Of a DNA stretch of 51,496 nt, positions 45,519-51,496 are shown piece after piece (position 1 is the stretch's first letter; each line of letters begins with the position of its first letter). The translations under genes and the position numbers were made by a program. Location: positions 1-51,496 of the forward strand of contig JAJZME010000008.1 of assembly GCA_021803035.1 (NCBI GenBank), given 5' to 3'. Under the pieces are notes generated by a model, which ran no database searches, was not told the DNA's origin, and saw nothing but the letters and a program-made list of their open reading frames with translations. The stretch is from Acidobacteriota bacterium (GTDB lineage Bacteria > Acidobacteriota > Terriglobia > Terriglobales > Acidobacteriaceae).

Positions 45519-45894
45519 GATGTGCTTTTCTCCTTGCTGGTGAATATTTGGCTGCGCTGGAGTGCTTCAGATCATCACGGGCTTTGGTCTGATCGATGCG
45601 CGTCAAGATCATATACCGGCAACAATACGATCGACAATCCTTATCAGAAAAATCTTGTCTATAGAACAACACCCTCCCGCTTCCATTGCGGGCGCTTCTC
45701 CGGCAAGGTACTATAAGGAGGGCGATGCGCTTTGTGTATTACGGGAGACCTTGGAGATCAAGGTGAAGCTGGAGATCTGAACCGGATGGAGACCCGCAAC
45801 AAAGGCGCATCCCTGCGGTGGTAAGTTCGACGCGGCCCAAACGGCCCTCAAGGAAGCGCCGGGCAAATCGCTGCAGTGGAACAGGTTACAAATT
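45519..45894. other. Intergenic region between the putative glycosidase and tRNA-Leu
   Basis: About 375 bases without a supported gene. It includes the upstream region of the glycosidase gene (AAGGAG near 45533-45528 on the minus strand), a candidate rightward promoter (45686-45714) and a small hairpin ACCTTG/CAAGGT near 45750-45766. Confidence 0.4.
45686..45714 (+). promoter_or_regulatory. Candidate sigma70 promoter for tRNA-Leu and secG
   Basis: TTGCGG (45686-45691), a 17-base spacer and TACTAT (45709-45714). The transcript would have a leader of about 170 bases before the tRNA. Confidence 0.4.
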
Positions 45895-45980
45895 GCGGAA
45901 GTGGTGAAATTGGCAGACACACCATCTTGAGGGGGTGGCGCCGAACAGGCATGCGGGTTCAAGTCCCGCCTTCCGCACCA
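45895..45980 (+). tRNA. tRNA-Leu (anticodon GAG)
   Basis: An 86-base tRNA with encoded CCA. The acceptor stem GCGGAAG pairs with CTTCCGC before A-CCA. The anticodon stem CCATC/GGTGG encloses the loop TTGAGGG with anticodon GAG, a long class II variable arm follows, and the T-arm is GCGGG-TTCAAGT-CCCGC. A small hairpin TTCGCCC/GGGCGAA (45989-46006) comes just after the CCA and may aid processing or termination. secG starts 47 bases downstream. Confidence 0.97.
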
Positions 45981-46027
45981 AAATTTCGTTCGCCCTGCGG
46001 GGCGAAGCCCGAAGGCAGTTACAAGCA

Positions 46028-46339
46028 ATGCATATTCTGTTTTATGTCGTCGTGACCATTCATGTGCTGGTGTGCTTCTTCCTGATCGGCATTGTGCTGA
46101 TTCAGCAGGGCCGTTCCGCCGATCTGGCCGGAGCGTTCGGCGGCCAGGGTTCGCAGACTGCCTTCGGACCGCGGGCGGCGGCCAATGTGCTCACGCGGCT
46201 GACAACCTGGGCAGCAGTCATCTTCATGTGCACGTCAATACTCCTGGTGGTTCTCTACGAACGCTCCACGGCATCGACCTCCGTGCTGCAGGGGACAAAG
46301 TCGGCGCCCATTTCGGCTCCGGCCAAATCCGGCAAATAA
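46028..46339 (+). CDS. secG: Preprotein translocase subunit SecG
   Basis: A 103-residue protein with two membrane helices (about 3-25 and 57-77) joined by the family signature LIQQGRSADLAGAFGG. SecG is the accessory subunit of the SecYEG channel and helps SecA-driven export. The C-terminal tail is Ser/Ala/Lys-rich. ATG 46028 begins the first helix; longer in-frame starts would lie inside the tRNA. It follows tRNA-Leu(GAG) and precedes the MBL hydrolase by 13 bases, so these probably share a transcript. Confidence 0.95.
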   Translation: MHILFYVVVTIHVLVCFFLIGIVLIQQGRSADLAGAFGGQGSQTAFGPRAAANVLTRLTTWAAVIFMCTSILLVVLYERSTASTSVLQGTKSAPISAPAKSGK

Positions 46340-46352
46340 TACTGGCCCAATC

Positions 46353-46985
46353 ATGATTCTGGAAACATTCCCCGTCGGCTTGCTGGCCTGCAATTGCACG
46401 GTGCTCGGCGACGAGGATGCCGGTGAAGCGATCGTGATCGATCCCGGCGACGAGGTCGGCCGCATCCACCGGCTGCTCGCCGAACACGGACTTCAGCTCA
46501 AGCAAATCCTGGTCACCCACGCCCACATCGACCACGTGGGTGGCGCCTTGAAGCTCAAGCGACTCACCGGAGCGCCCATTTTCCTGAACGAAAGCGATCT
46601 TCCCTTACTGAAAATGATGGCGGTGCAGGCCGCCTGGATCGGCGTGGACACGCCCGAAACAGCGCCGCCCGATGAGAGCCTGACCGACGGATTGCAGGTG
46701 GGGCTGGCGCGTTGTCCTGCCAGCGTGATGCACACGCCGGGCCACACCCAGGGGTCGGTGTGCCTGCACTTTATGCCGCTCAAACTGCTTATTGCCGGCG
46801 ACACGCTGTTCGCCGGCAGCATAGGCAGAACCGATCTGCCCGGAGGCAACTACGGACAGATCATTGACTCCATTCGCAGCCGACTGCTGACTTTACCGGA
46901 CGAGACGCGCGTTCTGCCCGGCCACGGACCCGAAACCACCATCGGGGACGAACGCAGCGGTAATCCCTTCCTTCAAACCTGGTAA
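46353..46985 (+). CDS. Metallo-beta-lactamase-fold hydrolase (glyoxalase II-like)
   Basis: A 210-residue single-domain MBL protein. Metal ligands are in THAHIDHVGG (HxHxDH), HTPGHTQGS and LIAGDTLFAG, with a final His in LPGHGPETT. It belongs to the glyoxalase II-like group of small hydroxyacylglutathione-hydrolase relatives that act on thioesters or other esters in the cytoplasm; the C-terminal substrate-binding domain of true GloB is absent. It starts 13 bases after secG. The specific substrate cannot be told from sequence. Confidence 0.9.
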   Translation: MILETFPVGLLACNCTVLGDEDAGEAIVIDPGDEVGRIHRLLAEHGLQLKQILVTHAHIDHVGGALKLKRLTGAPIFLNESDLPLLKMMAVQAAWIGVDTPETAPPDESLTDGLQVGLARCPASVMHTPGHTQGSVCLHFMPLKLLIAGDTLFAGSIGRTDLPGGNYGQIIDSIRSRLLTLPDETRVLPGHGPETTIGDERSGNPFLQTW

Positions 46986-47053
46986 CCCTTGCCCCATAAC
47001 TGCGTGTTCCTCTTTATTTTCAAAGGAATGCAGGGATTTCTTTCAACAAAAGC

Positions 47054-48241
47054 TTACGATCCAACCCGCGTCATGTTACTCACCTGATCCGTTCCAAGAT
47101 AATCAACTAACCTGGTTACTCCGGTACTAAATTCCTGCCCGGGAGTCAGCAGGCTCATGACCAGCCAACCTGAGGCCGCCATGCCGAAGAAGTAGCCGGG
47201 GTGCACCCAGACGCCCCGGTCGAGCAGCGCCAGCACCGTACTTTCGTCCGGTTCCAGCGCCGGAATCCTGACGACGGCGTACCAACCTCCTTCGACAATC
47301 AGCCTCTGCACCGCCGGCAGGCGTTCAATCTGGCGATCCAGCTCGGCCAGGTTCGCGGCTGTCCGCTCTTGAATCTGCTGCTCGATGGTGTGGCGGCCCT
47401 CCAGCCACGCCGGAAGCGCGCACTGCACGGGTGCGTTCATGGAGAGAAACGTATCGGCGATGACTTCGAGCCGTTCCAGAGCCTGCGCCTGCGCCGGGCC
47501 GGTGGCGACGATCCATGCGGCTTTCATCTGCGGCAAACCGGCAATCTTGCTCAGCCCGCTCACCACGAACACCGGAACGCCTTCGAGGCCGGAGGCAAAG
47601 CTGCGGCTCGCCGCAGCCATTCCGTAGTCCAGAAAGACCTCGTCCACGATCAGCGCAAGGTCAAACTCGCGGCACAGGCGCGCCAGTTCATCGGCTTCCC
47701 ATGGCTTGGTGAAGTGGCCGGTGGGGTTGTTGGGATGCACCAGGACCATGGCGCGGGTTGCGGGTGTAACGGCGCGCCGGATCGCCTCCGGGTCGATCTG
47801 CCAGCCGTGATCGTAGACCAGTTGCACGGGCTTGAGGCGCACATCGTCCAGAGCGGCCAGAAAATCGAAGAGCGGATAGCCTGGCTGTGGCACCAGGATC
47901 TCGCAGCCCGGATCGCAGAGCAGGCGGAAGAGATAACTGTAAGCCTCGCTGGTGCTGGTGGTGAGCACAACCTGCGCGGGATCAACGGCCACGCCGTGGT
48001 CAGCATAGTAGCGGCAGACCGCGTGGCGCGCGCTCAGCATGCCCTTCGGCTGCGGGTCATAGTCCAGCGCTTGCGGATCAGTCAGCGCGGGCAGCCAATC
48101 CGGTGGATACACGAAGCCGCAGCGTGTGGGATTCGAGGCCGTCAGGTCGGCAATGGGCCAACCGGCCTGCACACGCAGCCGGTGCGCGCGGGCCAGCTCG
48201 CTCTCTTCCGTATCCCAGCCCGTCCGTTCTGAAAAGCGCAT
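47054..48241 (-). CDS. Class I/II PLP-dependent aminotransferase
   Basis: A 395-residue fold type I aminotransferase. It shows the N-terminal DLTASNPTRCG segment, the PLP-binding TTSTSEAYSYLF and HPNNPTGHF, the Asp in LIVDEVFLDY and the Schiff-base lysine in SGLSKIAGLPQMK. It transfers amino groups between an amino acid and a 2-oxoacid; substrate is not certain. It converges with the MBL gene (68 bases between stops) and is divergent from the HAD hydrolase gene. Nothing in the neighbourhood points to a particular biosynthetic pathway. Confidence 0.92.
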   Translation of the reverse strand: MRFSERTGWDTEESELARAHRLRVQAGWPIADLTASNPTRCGFVYPPDWLPALTDPQALDYDPQPKGMLSARHAVCRYYADHGVAVDPAQVVLTTSTSEAYSYLFRLLCDPGCEILVPQPGYPLFDFLAALDDVRLKPVQLVYDHGWQIDPEAIRRAVTPATRAMVLVHPNNPTGHFTKPWEADELARLCREFDLALIVDEVFLDYGMAAASRSFASGLEGVPVFVVSGLSKIAGLPQMKAAWIVATGPAQAQALERLEVIADTFLSMNAPVQCALPAWLEGRHTIEQQIQERTAANLAELDRQIERLPAVQRLIVEGGWYAVVRIPALEPDESTVLALLDRGVWVHPGYFFGMAASGWLVMSLLTPGQEFSTGVTRLVDYLGTDQVSNMTRVGS

Positions 48242-48355
48242 AAGCTTCTGCCCGTCAGCCGCTCACCTGTGCGCAAACGCCGCCTGCGCGGCATCGTGCA
48301 CAATGGAGAGAGGCGTCCTTTTTCAACCATACACGGATGCCCACCTGGAGGCGGA

Positions 48356-48985
48356 TTGGGCCTGCGCGCAGTGGTCTTTGATCTTGGAATGGTGTTGACT
48401 GGCAAGCCCGACGCTGAGGCGCACGCGCAGATGCTGCGCATCACCGGCTTCGACGCGGCGCGTTTCGACAGCCTTTACTGGGCCGGCCGCCACGCCTACG
48501 ACGAGGGCAAGGTAACCGGAATCGGTTTCTGGCAGGAGTTTGTCCGCAACGCCGAGCTTTCCCTTCCCCGCTCCGCAATCGAGGAGCTGAATCAATGGGA
48601 CGCGCGCATGTGGGCCACGGTCAACCCGGCCATGGTCGCCTGGCAGCAGCAGCTCAAGCAGCGCGGGCTGCTCACGGCCGTGCTTTCCAACATCGGCGAT
48701 GCCGTGCTGGAGAATCTCGTGCGCGAGTTCCAGTGGCTTGACCGCTTCGACACGCTGGTGTGGAGCTATCAGCTTGGCGTGGCCAAGCCCGACCCCGCCA
48801 TCTATCGCCATGTGCTGAAGGAGTTGGGCGCGGCGGCGGCCGAGACGCTGTTCATCGACGACCGGCCGGTCAACGTGGCAACGGCCAACGCGCTGGGCAT
48901 GAAAGGGCTGGTATTTTCCACCGTCGAACAGCTGCGCAGCGATCTGATCATGGCAGGCCTGAACGCCGAACTGCCGCTGCCCTGA
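48356..48985 (+). CDS. HAD-superfamily hydrolase
   Basis: A 209-residue haloacid dehalogenase-like phosphatase. Motif I is VVFDLGMVLTG (nucleophile Asp in the DLG form common to YihX and epoxide-hydrolase N-domain types), motif II is AVLSNIGD, motif III is the Lys of GVAKPDPAIY, and motif IV is LFIDDRPVNV. A helical cap lies between motifs I and II. It is likely a small-molecule or nucleotide phosphatase. I chose TTG 48356 because GGAGG lies 5 bases upstream and the domain begins at once; a GTG at 48269 would add 29 unconserved residues. Confidence 0.88.
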   Translation: MGLRAVVFDLGMVLTGKPDAEAHAQMLRITGFDAARFDSLYWAGRHAYDEGKVTGIGFWQEFVRNAELSLPRSAIEELNQWDARMWATVNPAMVAWQQQLKQRGLLTAVLSNIGDAVLENLVREFQWLDRFDTLVWSYQLGVAKPDPAIYRHVLKELGAAAAETLFIDDRPVNVATANALGMKGLVFSTVEQLRSDLIMAGLNAELPLP

Positions 48986-49101
48986 GCCGGCAAGGAAGTA
49001 CAAATGCGCCGCAATGCGGGAAGTGCGGCCATGCTCATCTGCGTTTTTGGCCGGAAATAAATTGGCGGGTAGCCCCGGTCTCGGTGACCGCTCAACCCAC
49101 G

Positions 49102-49130
49102 ATGAGGGTGCCCCCTCGCCTTTGGGGACC
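49102..49130 (+). repeat. Left REP-like palindrome
   Basis: Contains CCCC-TCGCCTTT-GGGG, able to form a short hairpin. It matches the right copy in inverted orientation. GGTAGCCCCGGTC (from 49065) and GACCGGGGTTGGTAGCC (from 49127) around it add further pairing. Confidence 0.75.
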
Positions 49131-49184
49131 GGGGTTGGTAGCCACTTTATCCTCCAACCCCGCGGTGGAGTAATCTTGCAGTGC

Positions 49185-49703
49185 ATGCAAGGCATGCGCA
49201 TCCGTTATCAGCAAACCGGGGAGTTTCATTTCCTCACCCTCAGTTGTTATCGCCGCCGAGCCTACCTGCCGGCGGTCTCGGCCATGGAACTCTTTGAAGA
49301 TGCGCTGGAGCGCGTCCGCCGCCGCTATCTCTTTGTGGTCGGCGGCTACGTCGTCATGCCCGAGCACGTGCATCTGCTAGACAACGAACCCCGGCGCGCA
49401 CTCTTAGCTAAGGCTATTCAGGCGCTCCAGCTGTCCGTATCGGCGCGAAGCCGGGAAAGGCCGTTTGGGCAGGCGCATTACTGCGATTTCAACATCTCCA
49501 CACACCAGAAGTTCGTGGAGAAGCTGCGCTACAGCCATCGCAATCCGGTCCGCCGCGGACTAGCCGCAAATCCGGCGGAATGGAAATGGTCGAGCTTTCG
49601 CCATTATCAAACAGGCATGCCTGGAAAGAGAGGCTGGCAGCTACCCGAATGGATGCGCTCGTCATCCCCTGTCCCCAAAAGCGAGGGGCACCCTCATTTG
49701 TGA
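49185..49703 (+). CDS. REP-associated tyrosine transposase (Y1_Tnp / IS200-like)
   Basis: A 172-residue single-stranded-DNA transposase of the HUH class. It has the N-terminal GEFHFLTLSCYRRR strand, the metal-binding HUH motif MPEHVHLL (His61, His63) and a C-terminal helix with the catalytic tyrosine Tyr116 in FVEKLRYSHRNPVRRGL, followed by EWKWSSFRHYQTG. A few residues normally between the HUH strand and the DFN segment seem to be missing (RERPFGQAHYCDFN against the usual longer form), so activity is uncertain. The last ~12 codons run through the right REP-like repeat. Starts at 49185 or 49194 are both possible. Confidence 0.9.
   Translation: MQGMRIRYQQTGEFHFLTLSCYRRRAYLPAVSAMELFEDALERVRRRYLFVVGGYVVMPEHVHLLDNEPRRALLAKAIQALQLSVSARSRERPFGQAHYCDFNISTHQKFVEKLRYSHRNPVRRGLAANPAEWKWSSFRHYQTGMPGKRGWQLPEWMRSSSPVPKSEGHPHL
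49671..49697 (-). repeat. Right REP-like palindrome (inverted copy)
   Basis: GTCCCC-AAAAGCGA-GGGGCAC can form a hairpin and is the reverse complement of the left repeat apart from a few changes. It lies inside the 3' end of the transposase gene. Confidence 0.75.
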
Positions 49704-50122
49704 TTTGGAAAGGGTGAAGGGGACCGGTGCCACCAGCCGGCAAAGGCGTTGTGTTAATCTGAGAGTACGCTCAGTTGTTTGGTTGTGAGCCGTTCTCGCC
49801 TACATCCGCCAGATCGTCCACCACGTAAATTCCCCAGGCCCCTCAGCGTAATGGTCCATTGAAGTCAAGGTTTCACCATTCAAGGTGATCGGCCGGACCA
49901 GACTGCAACGCGATGGCGTGCCGCAGTCGAAGACGCGATACGTGTGGCGAATCTTGAATCATTGTGGGGCAATGGCTCCTGGGTTTTCCGCATACAAGAT
50001 GTGAAGGTTTCCTGCGCGGCTCGAAACGACTTTCGGGTAGCGGCGGGAAATGCAGCGACTGCATCCGCCGTGGTGGATTCCATGGATGAATTCCAGAGAT
50101 GTAACTGGAGGATGGGATCTCC
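49704..50122. other. Long leader region upstream of the DEAD-box helicase gene
   Basis: About 420 bases with no supported gene. Short frames here match no family I know. Long leaders are common upstream of cold-induced RNA helicases, but I recognise no defined RNA element. GGAGGA (50107-50112) precedes the helicase start by 10 bases. Confidence 0.35.
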
Positions 50123-51283
50123 GTGGCTGGGATGCAGGATAGGAATGAATTGAAACTCTTCTCAGAATTACAACTTTCAAAGACAATGCAACGGCAGTTG
50201 GCCGATGCGAATTTTATCCATCCCACACCCGTCCAGGCGGCAGCCCTTCCTCCGGCGCTGGAGGGACGCGACGTATTGGCGACAGCACAGACGGGCACGG
50301 GCAAGACACTGAGCTTTCTGATTCCCCTCATCGAACGAATGGCCGCGAGCGCCAAGGACACGAAGGCTCTGGTGCTGTTGCCCACGCGCGAACTGGCAAT
50401 GCAGGTGCTGGGCGCGTGGCGCGATCTGACGCAGGGCCAGGGCAAAGCCGCGCTGGTGTGCGGCGGCCTGGCGGAAGGCCCCCAGCTGACTGCCATCCGG
50501 AAGGGCGCGCGGTTGATTGTCGCTACGCCGGGGCGCCTGGAAGATTACCTGTCGCGCAAGCTGGTGAACCTCAGCAGCGTGAAGTTGCTGGTTCTGGACG
50601 AAGTGGATCGCATGCTTGACATGGGCTTCAAGCCGGCCATCCGGCGGATTGCGGCGGTTTTGCCGCAGGAACGGCAGACGCTGTGCTATTCGGCGACGCT
50701 CAGCCCGGCGATTCGCGAAGTGGCGAGCCTTTACCTCCGGAATCCGGTGCGCATCGATATCAGCGCCGAATTGAAGCCCTCGCCCAATGTGAAGCTGCAA
50801 ACATTTGAGGTTCCCATGGACAAGAAACAGGAGTTACTGGAGCATCTTCTGGGAACGAACAAGGGCAGTTTCATGGTCTTCGTGCGCACGAAGCACGGAG
50901 CGGATCGGGTTGCCCGGCGGTTATCGCGGGCCGGGTTTGCGGCGGCGCCTATTCATGGGGACCGGTCGCAATCGCAGCGCAGCTCGGCTTTGCGCGGCTT
51001 TGCAGAGGGGCGCCATCGCGTCCTGGTAGCAACCGATGTGGTGGCGCGGGGCATCGATGTGGCCGACGTTGCCCACGTGGTGAACTATGATCTTCCCAGG
51101 GAAGCCGAAGATTTTGTGCATCGCGTGGGACGAACCGGCCGGGCCGCAAGCCACGGCGTGGCGTCAACCTTCGCTGCTCCCGACGAGGCACACGCGCTCA
51201 GGAAGATAGAGCGTACTTTGACCGTAACCTCAACCAAATATCGGGTACGCCCGAATAACGTGCAGGTCAGCCCGGCAGCCTGA
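50123..51283 (+). CDS. DEAD-box ATP-dependent RNA helicase
   Basis: A 386-residue two-domain helicase core. Motifs in order: the Q motif (FIHPTPVQAAALPPAL), motif I AQTGTGKT, Ia PTRELAMQ, Ib TPGRLEDYL, motif II DEVD in place of DEAD, motif III SAT, motif V ATDVVARGIDV and motif VI HRVGRTGRA. The C-terminal extension is short (about 25 residues), without the basic RNA-binding tail of DeaD or the DbpA domain, so it is nearest the minimal RhlE-like type. It remodels RNA or ribosomal precursors using ATP. GTG 50123 has GGAGGA upstream; ATG 50132 is an alternative. Confidence 0.93.
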   Translation: MAGMQDRNELKLFSELQLSKTMQRQLADANFIHPTPVQAAALPPALEGRDVLATAQTGTGKTLSFLIPLIERMAASAKDTKALVLLPTRELAMQVLGAWRDLTQGQGKAALVCGGLAEGPQLTAIRKGARLIVATPGRLEDYLSRKLVNLSSVKLLVLDEVDRMLDMGFKPAIRRIAAVLPQERQTLCYSATLSPAIREVASLYLRNPVRIDISAELKPSPNVKLQTFEVPMDKKQELLEHLLGTNKGSFMVFVRTKHGADRVARRLSRAGFAAAPIHGDRSQSQRSSALRGFAEGRHRVLVATDVVARGIDVADVAHVVNYDLPREAEDFVHRVGRTGRAASHGVASTFAAPDEAHALRKIERTLTVTSTKYRVRPNNVQVSPAA

Positions 51284-51362
51284 TCCGCGGTTGCTTGGCG
51301 GTTTCGCCGGGCCCCCAGAATCTGCGACCGCGAGACGACGAGCATAATCAGCAACACCTCGA

Positions 51363-51390
51363 TTGCCGGAGGACGTGTGACCTCCGGCAA
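51363..51390 (+). terminator. Hairpin downstream of the helicase gene
   Basis: TTGCCGGAGG (51363-51372) pairs perfectly with CCTCCGGCAA (51381-51390) around an 8-base loop, about 80 bases after the stop. Only a short pyrimidine stretch follows. The remaining bases to the window edge hold no supported gene. Confidence 0.55.
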
Positions 51391-51496
51391 CTTTCCATGC
51401 GCGGGTGCGTCTTTGCCACTTCGACAAACCCTCTGTTAACGCCCCCCGTTCGTGCCTAAGGATTTCTCTGGAAACGGGTGGTGCCCCGGCAAATCG

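Larger units (their letters stand above)
49102..49697. mobile_element. RAYT/REP unit bounded by inverted REP-like palindromes
   Basis: The sequence at 49102-49130 (begins ATGAGGGTGCCCCC, ends TTTGGGGAC) recurs in reverse orientation at 49671-49697 (begins GTCCCCAAAAGC, ends GGGGCACCCTCAT), with only a few differences over 27 bases. Between them is the RAYT transposase gene. Each end can form its own CCCC-N8-GGGG hairpin, as expected of REP sequences. This is the arrangement seen when REP elements flank the transposase that moves them. Confidence 0.8.

Overview
The window looks like a chromosome segment of an acidobacterium, most likely of the Acidobacteriaceae/Terriglobia. The reasons are a high-GC sequence, an Oar-type TonB-dependent receptor with an N-terminal carboxypeptidase-regulatory domain, a cytochrome c maturation cluster ending in a carboxypeptidase-regulatory-like protein, a three-subunit Bacillus-type succinate dehydrogenase, and many Tat-exported carbohydrate enzymes. 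This placement is inference; there is no rRNA gene in the window.

Left part (1-24600): a leftward cytochrome c maturation operon (ccmF, ccmH, a CcmI-like protein, then a partial surface protein that runs off the left edge), a degenerate receiver protein, uvrB with a -10 box almost touching its start codon, a large TonB-dependent receptor, a free-standing homocysteine S-methyltransferase, a pseudokinase fused to a TonB C-terminal domain, a ClsB-like/YbhP-like pair (phospholipase D enzyme plus EEP-fold enzyme), a secreted protein made of four Cache repeats, ctaB with a DUF420 partner, an S10 peptidase, a DUF488 protein and pyruvate oxidase (poxB).

Middle part (24862-45518): a rhamnose/rhamnogalacturonan utilisation island. 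It holds L-rhamnose mutarotase, a GH28 pectinase, a GH78 alpha-L-rhamnosidase, the RhaT L-rhamnose/H+ symporter, a LacI-type regulator with a candidate operator, a GH88/GH105 unsaturated-uronyl hydrolase, an SGNH rhamnogalacturonan acetylesterase, an alpha/beta-hydrolase esterase, a Tat-exported sulfatase and a 753-residue Tat-exported protein that resembles a glycoside hydrolase of no family I can name securely. The housekeeping genes sdhCAB and rdgB lie inside the island on the opposite strand. A transposase remnant and a second degenerate receiver gene sit between rhaT and the LacI gene. The likely flow is: extracytoplasmic removal of acetyl, sulfate and uronyl groups, backbone cleavage, rhamnose release, uptake by RhaT. 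The cytoplasmic rhamnose catabolic enzymes are not in the window.

Right part (45519-51496): a tRNA-Leu(GAG) just upstream of secG, a metallo-beta-lactamase-fold hydrolase, a class I/II aminotransferase, a HAD hydrolase, a REP-associated tyrosine transposase (RAYT) unit flanked by inverted REP-like palindromes, and a DEAD-box RNA helicase.

The points most worth following are the Tat-exported putative glycosidase/sulfatase operon, the pseudokinase-TonB fusion, the four-Cache secreted protein, three CRP-like palindromes (GTGA-N6-TCAC) upstream of ccmF, the Cache gene and sdhC, and the RAYT/REP unit.
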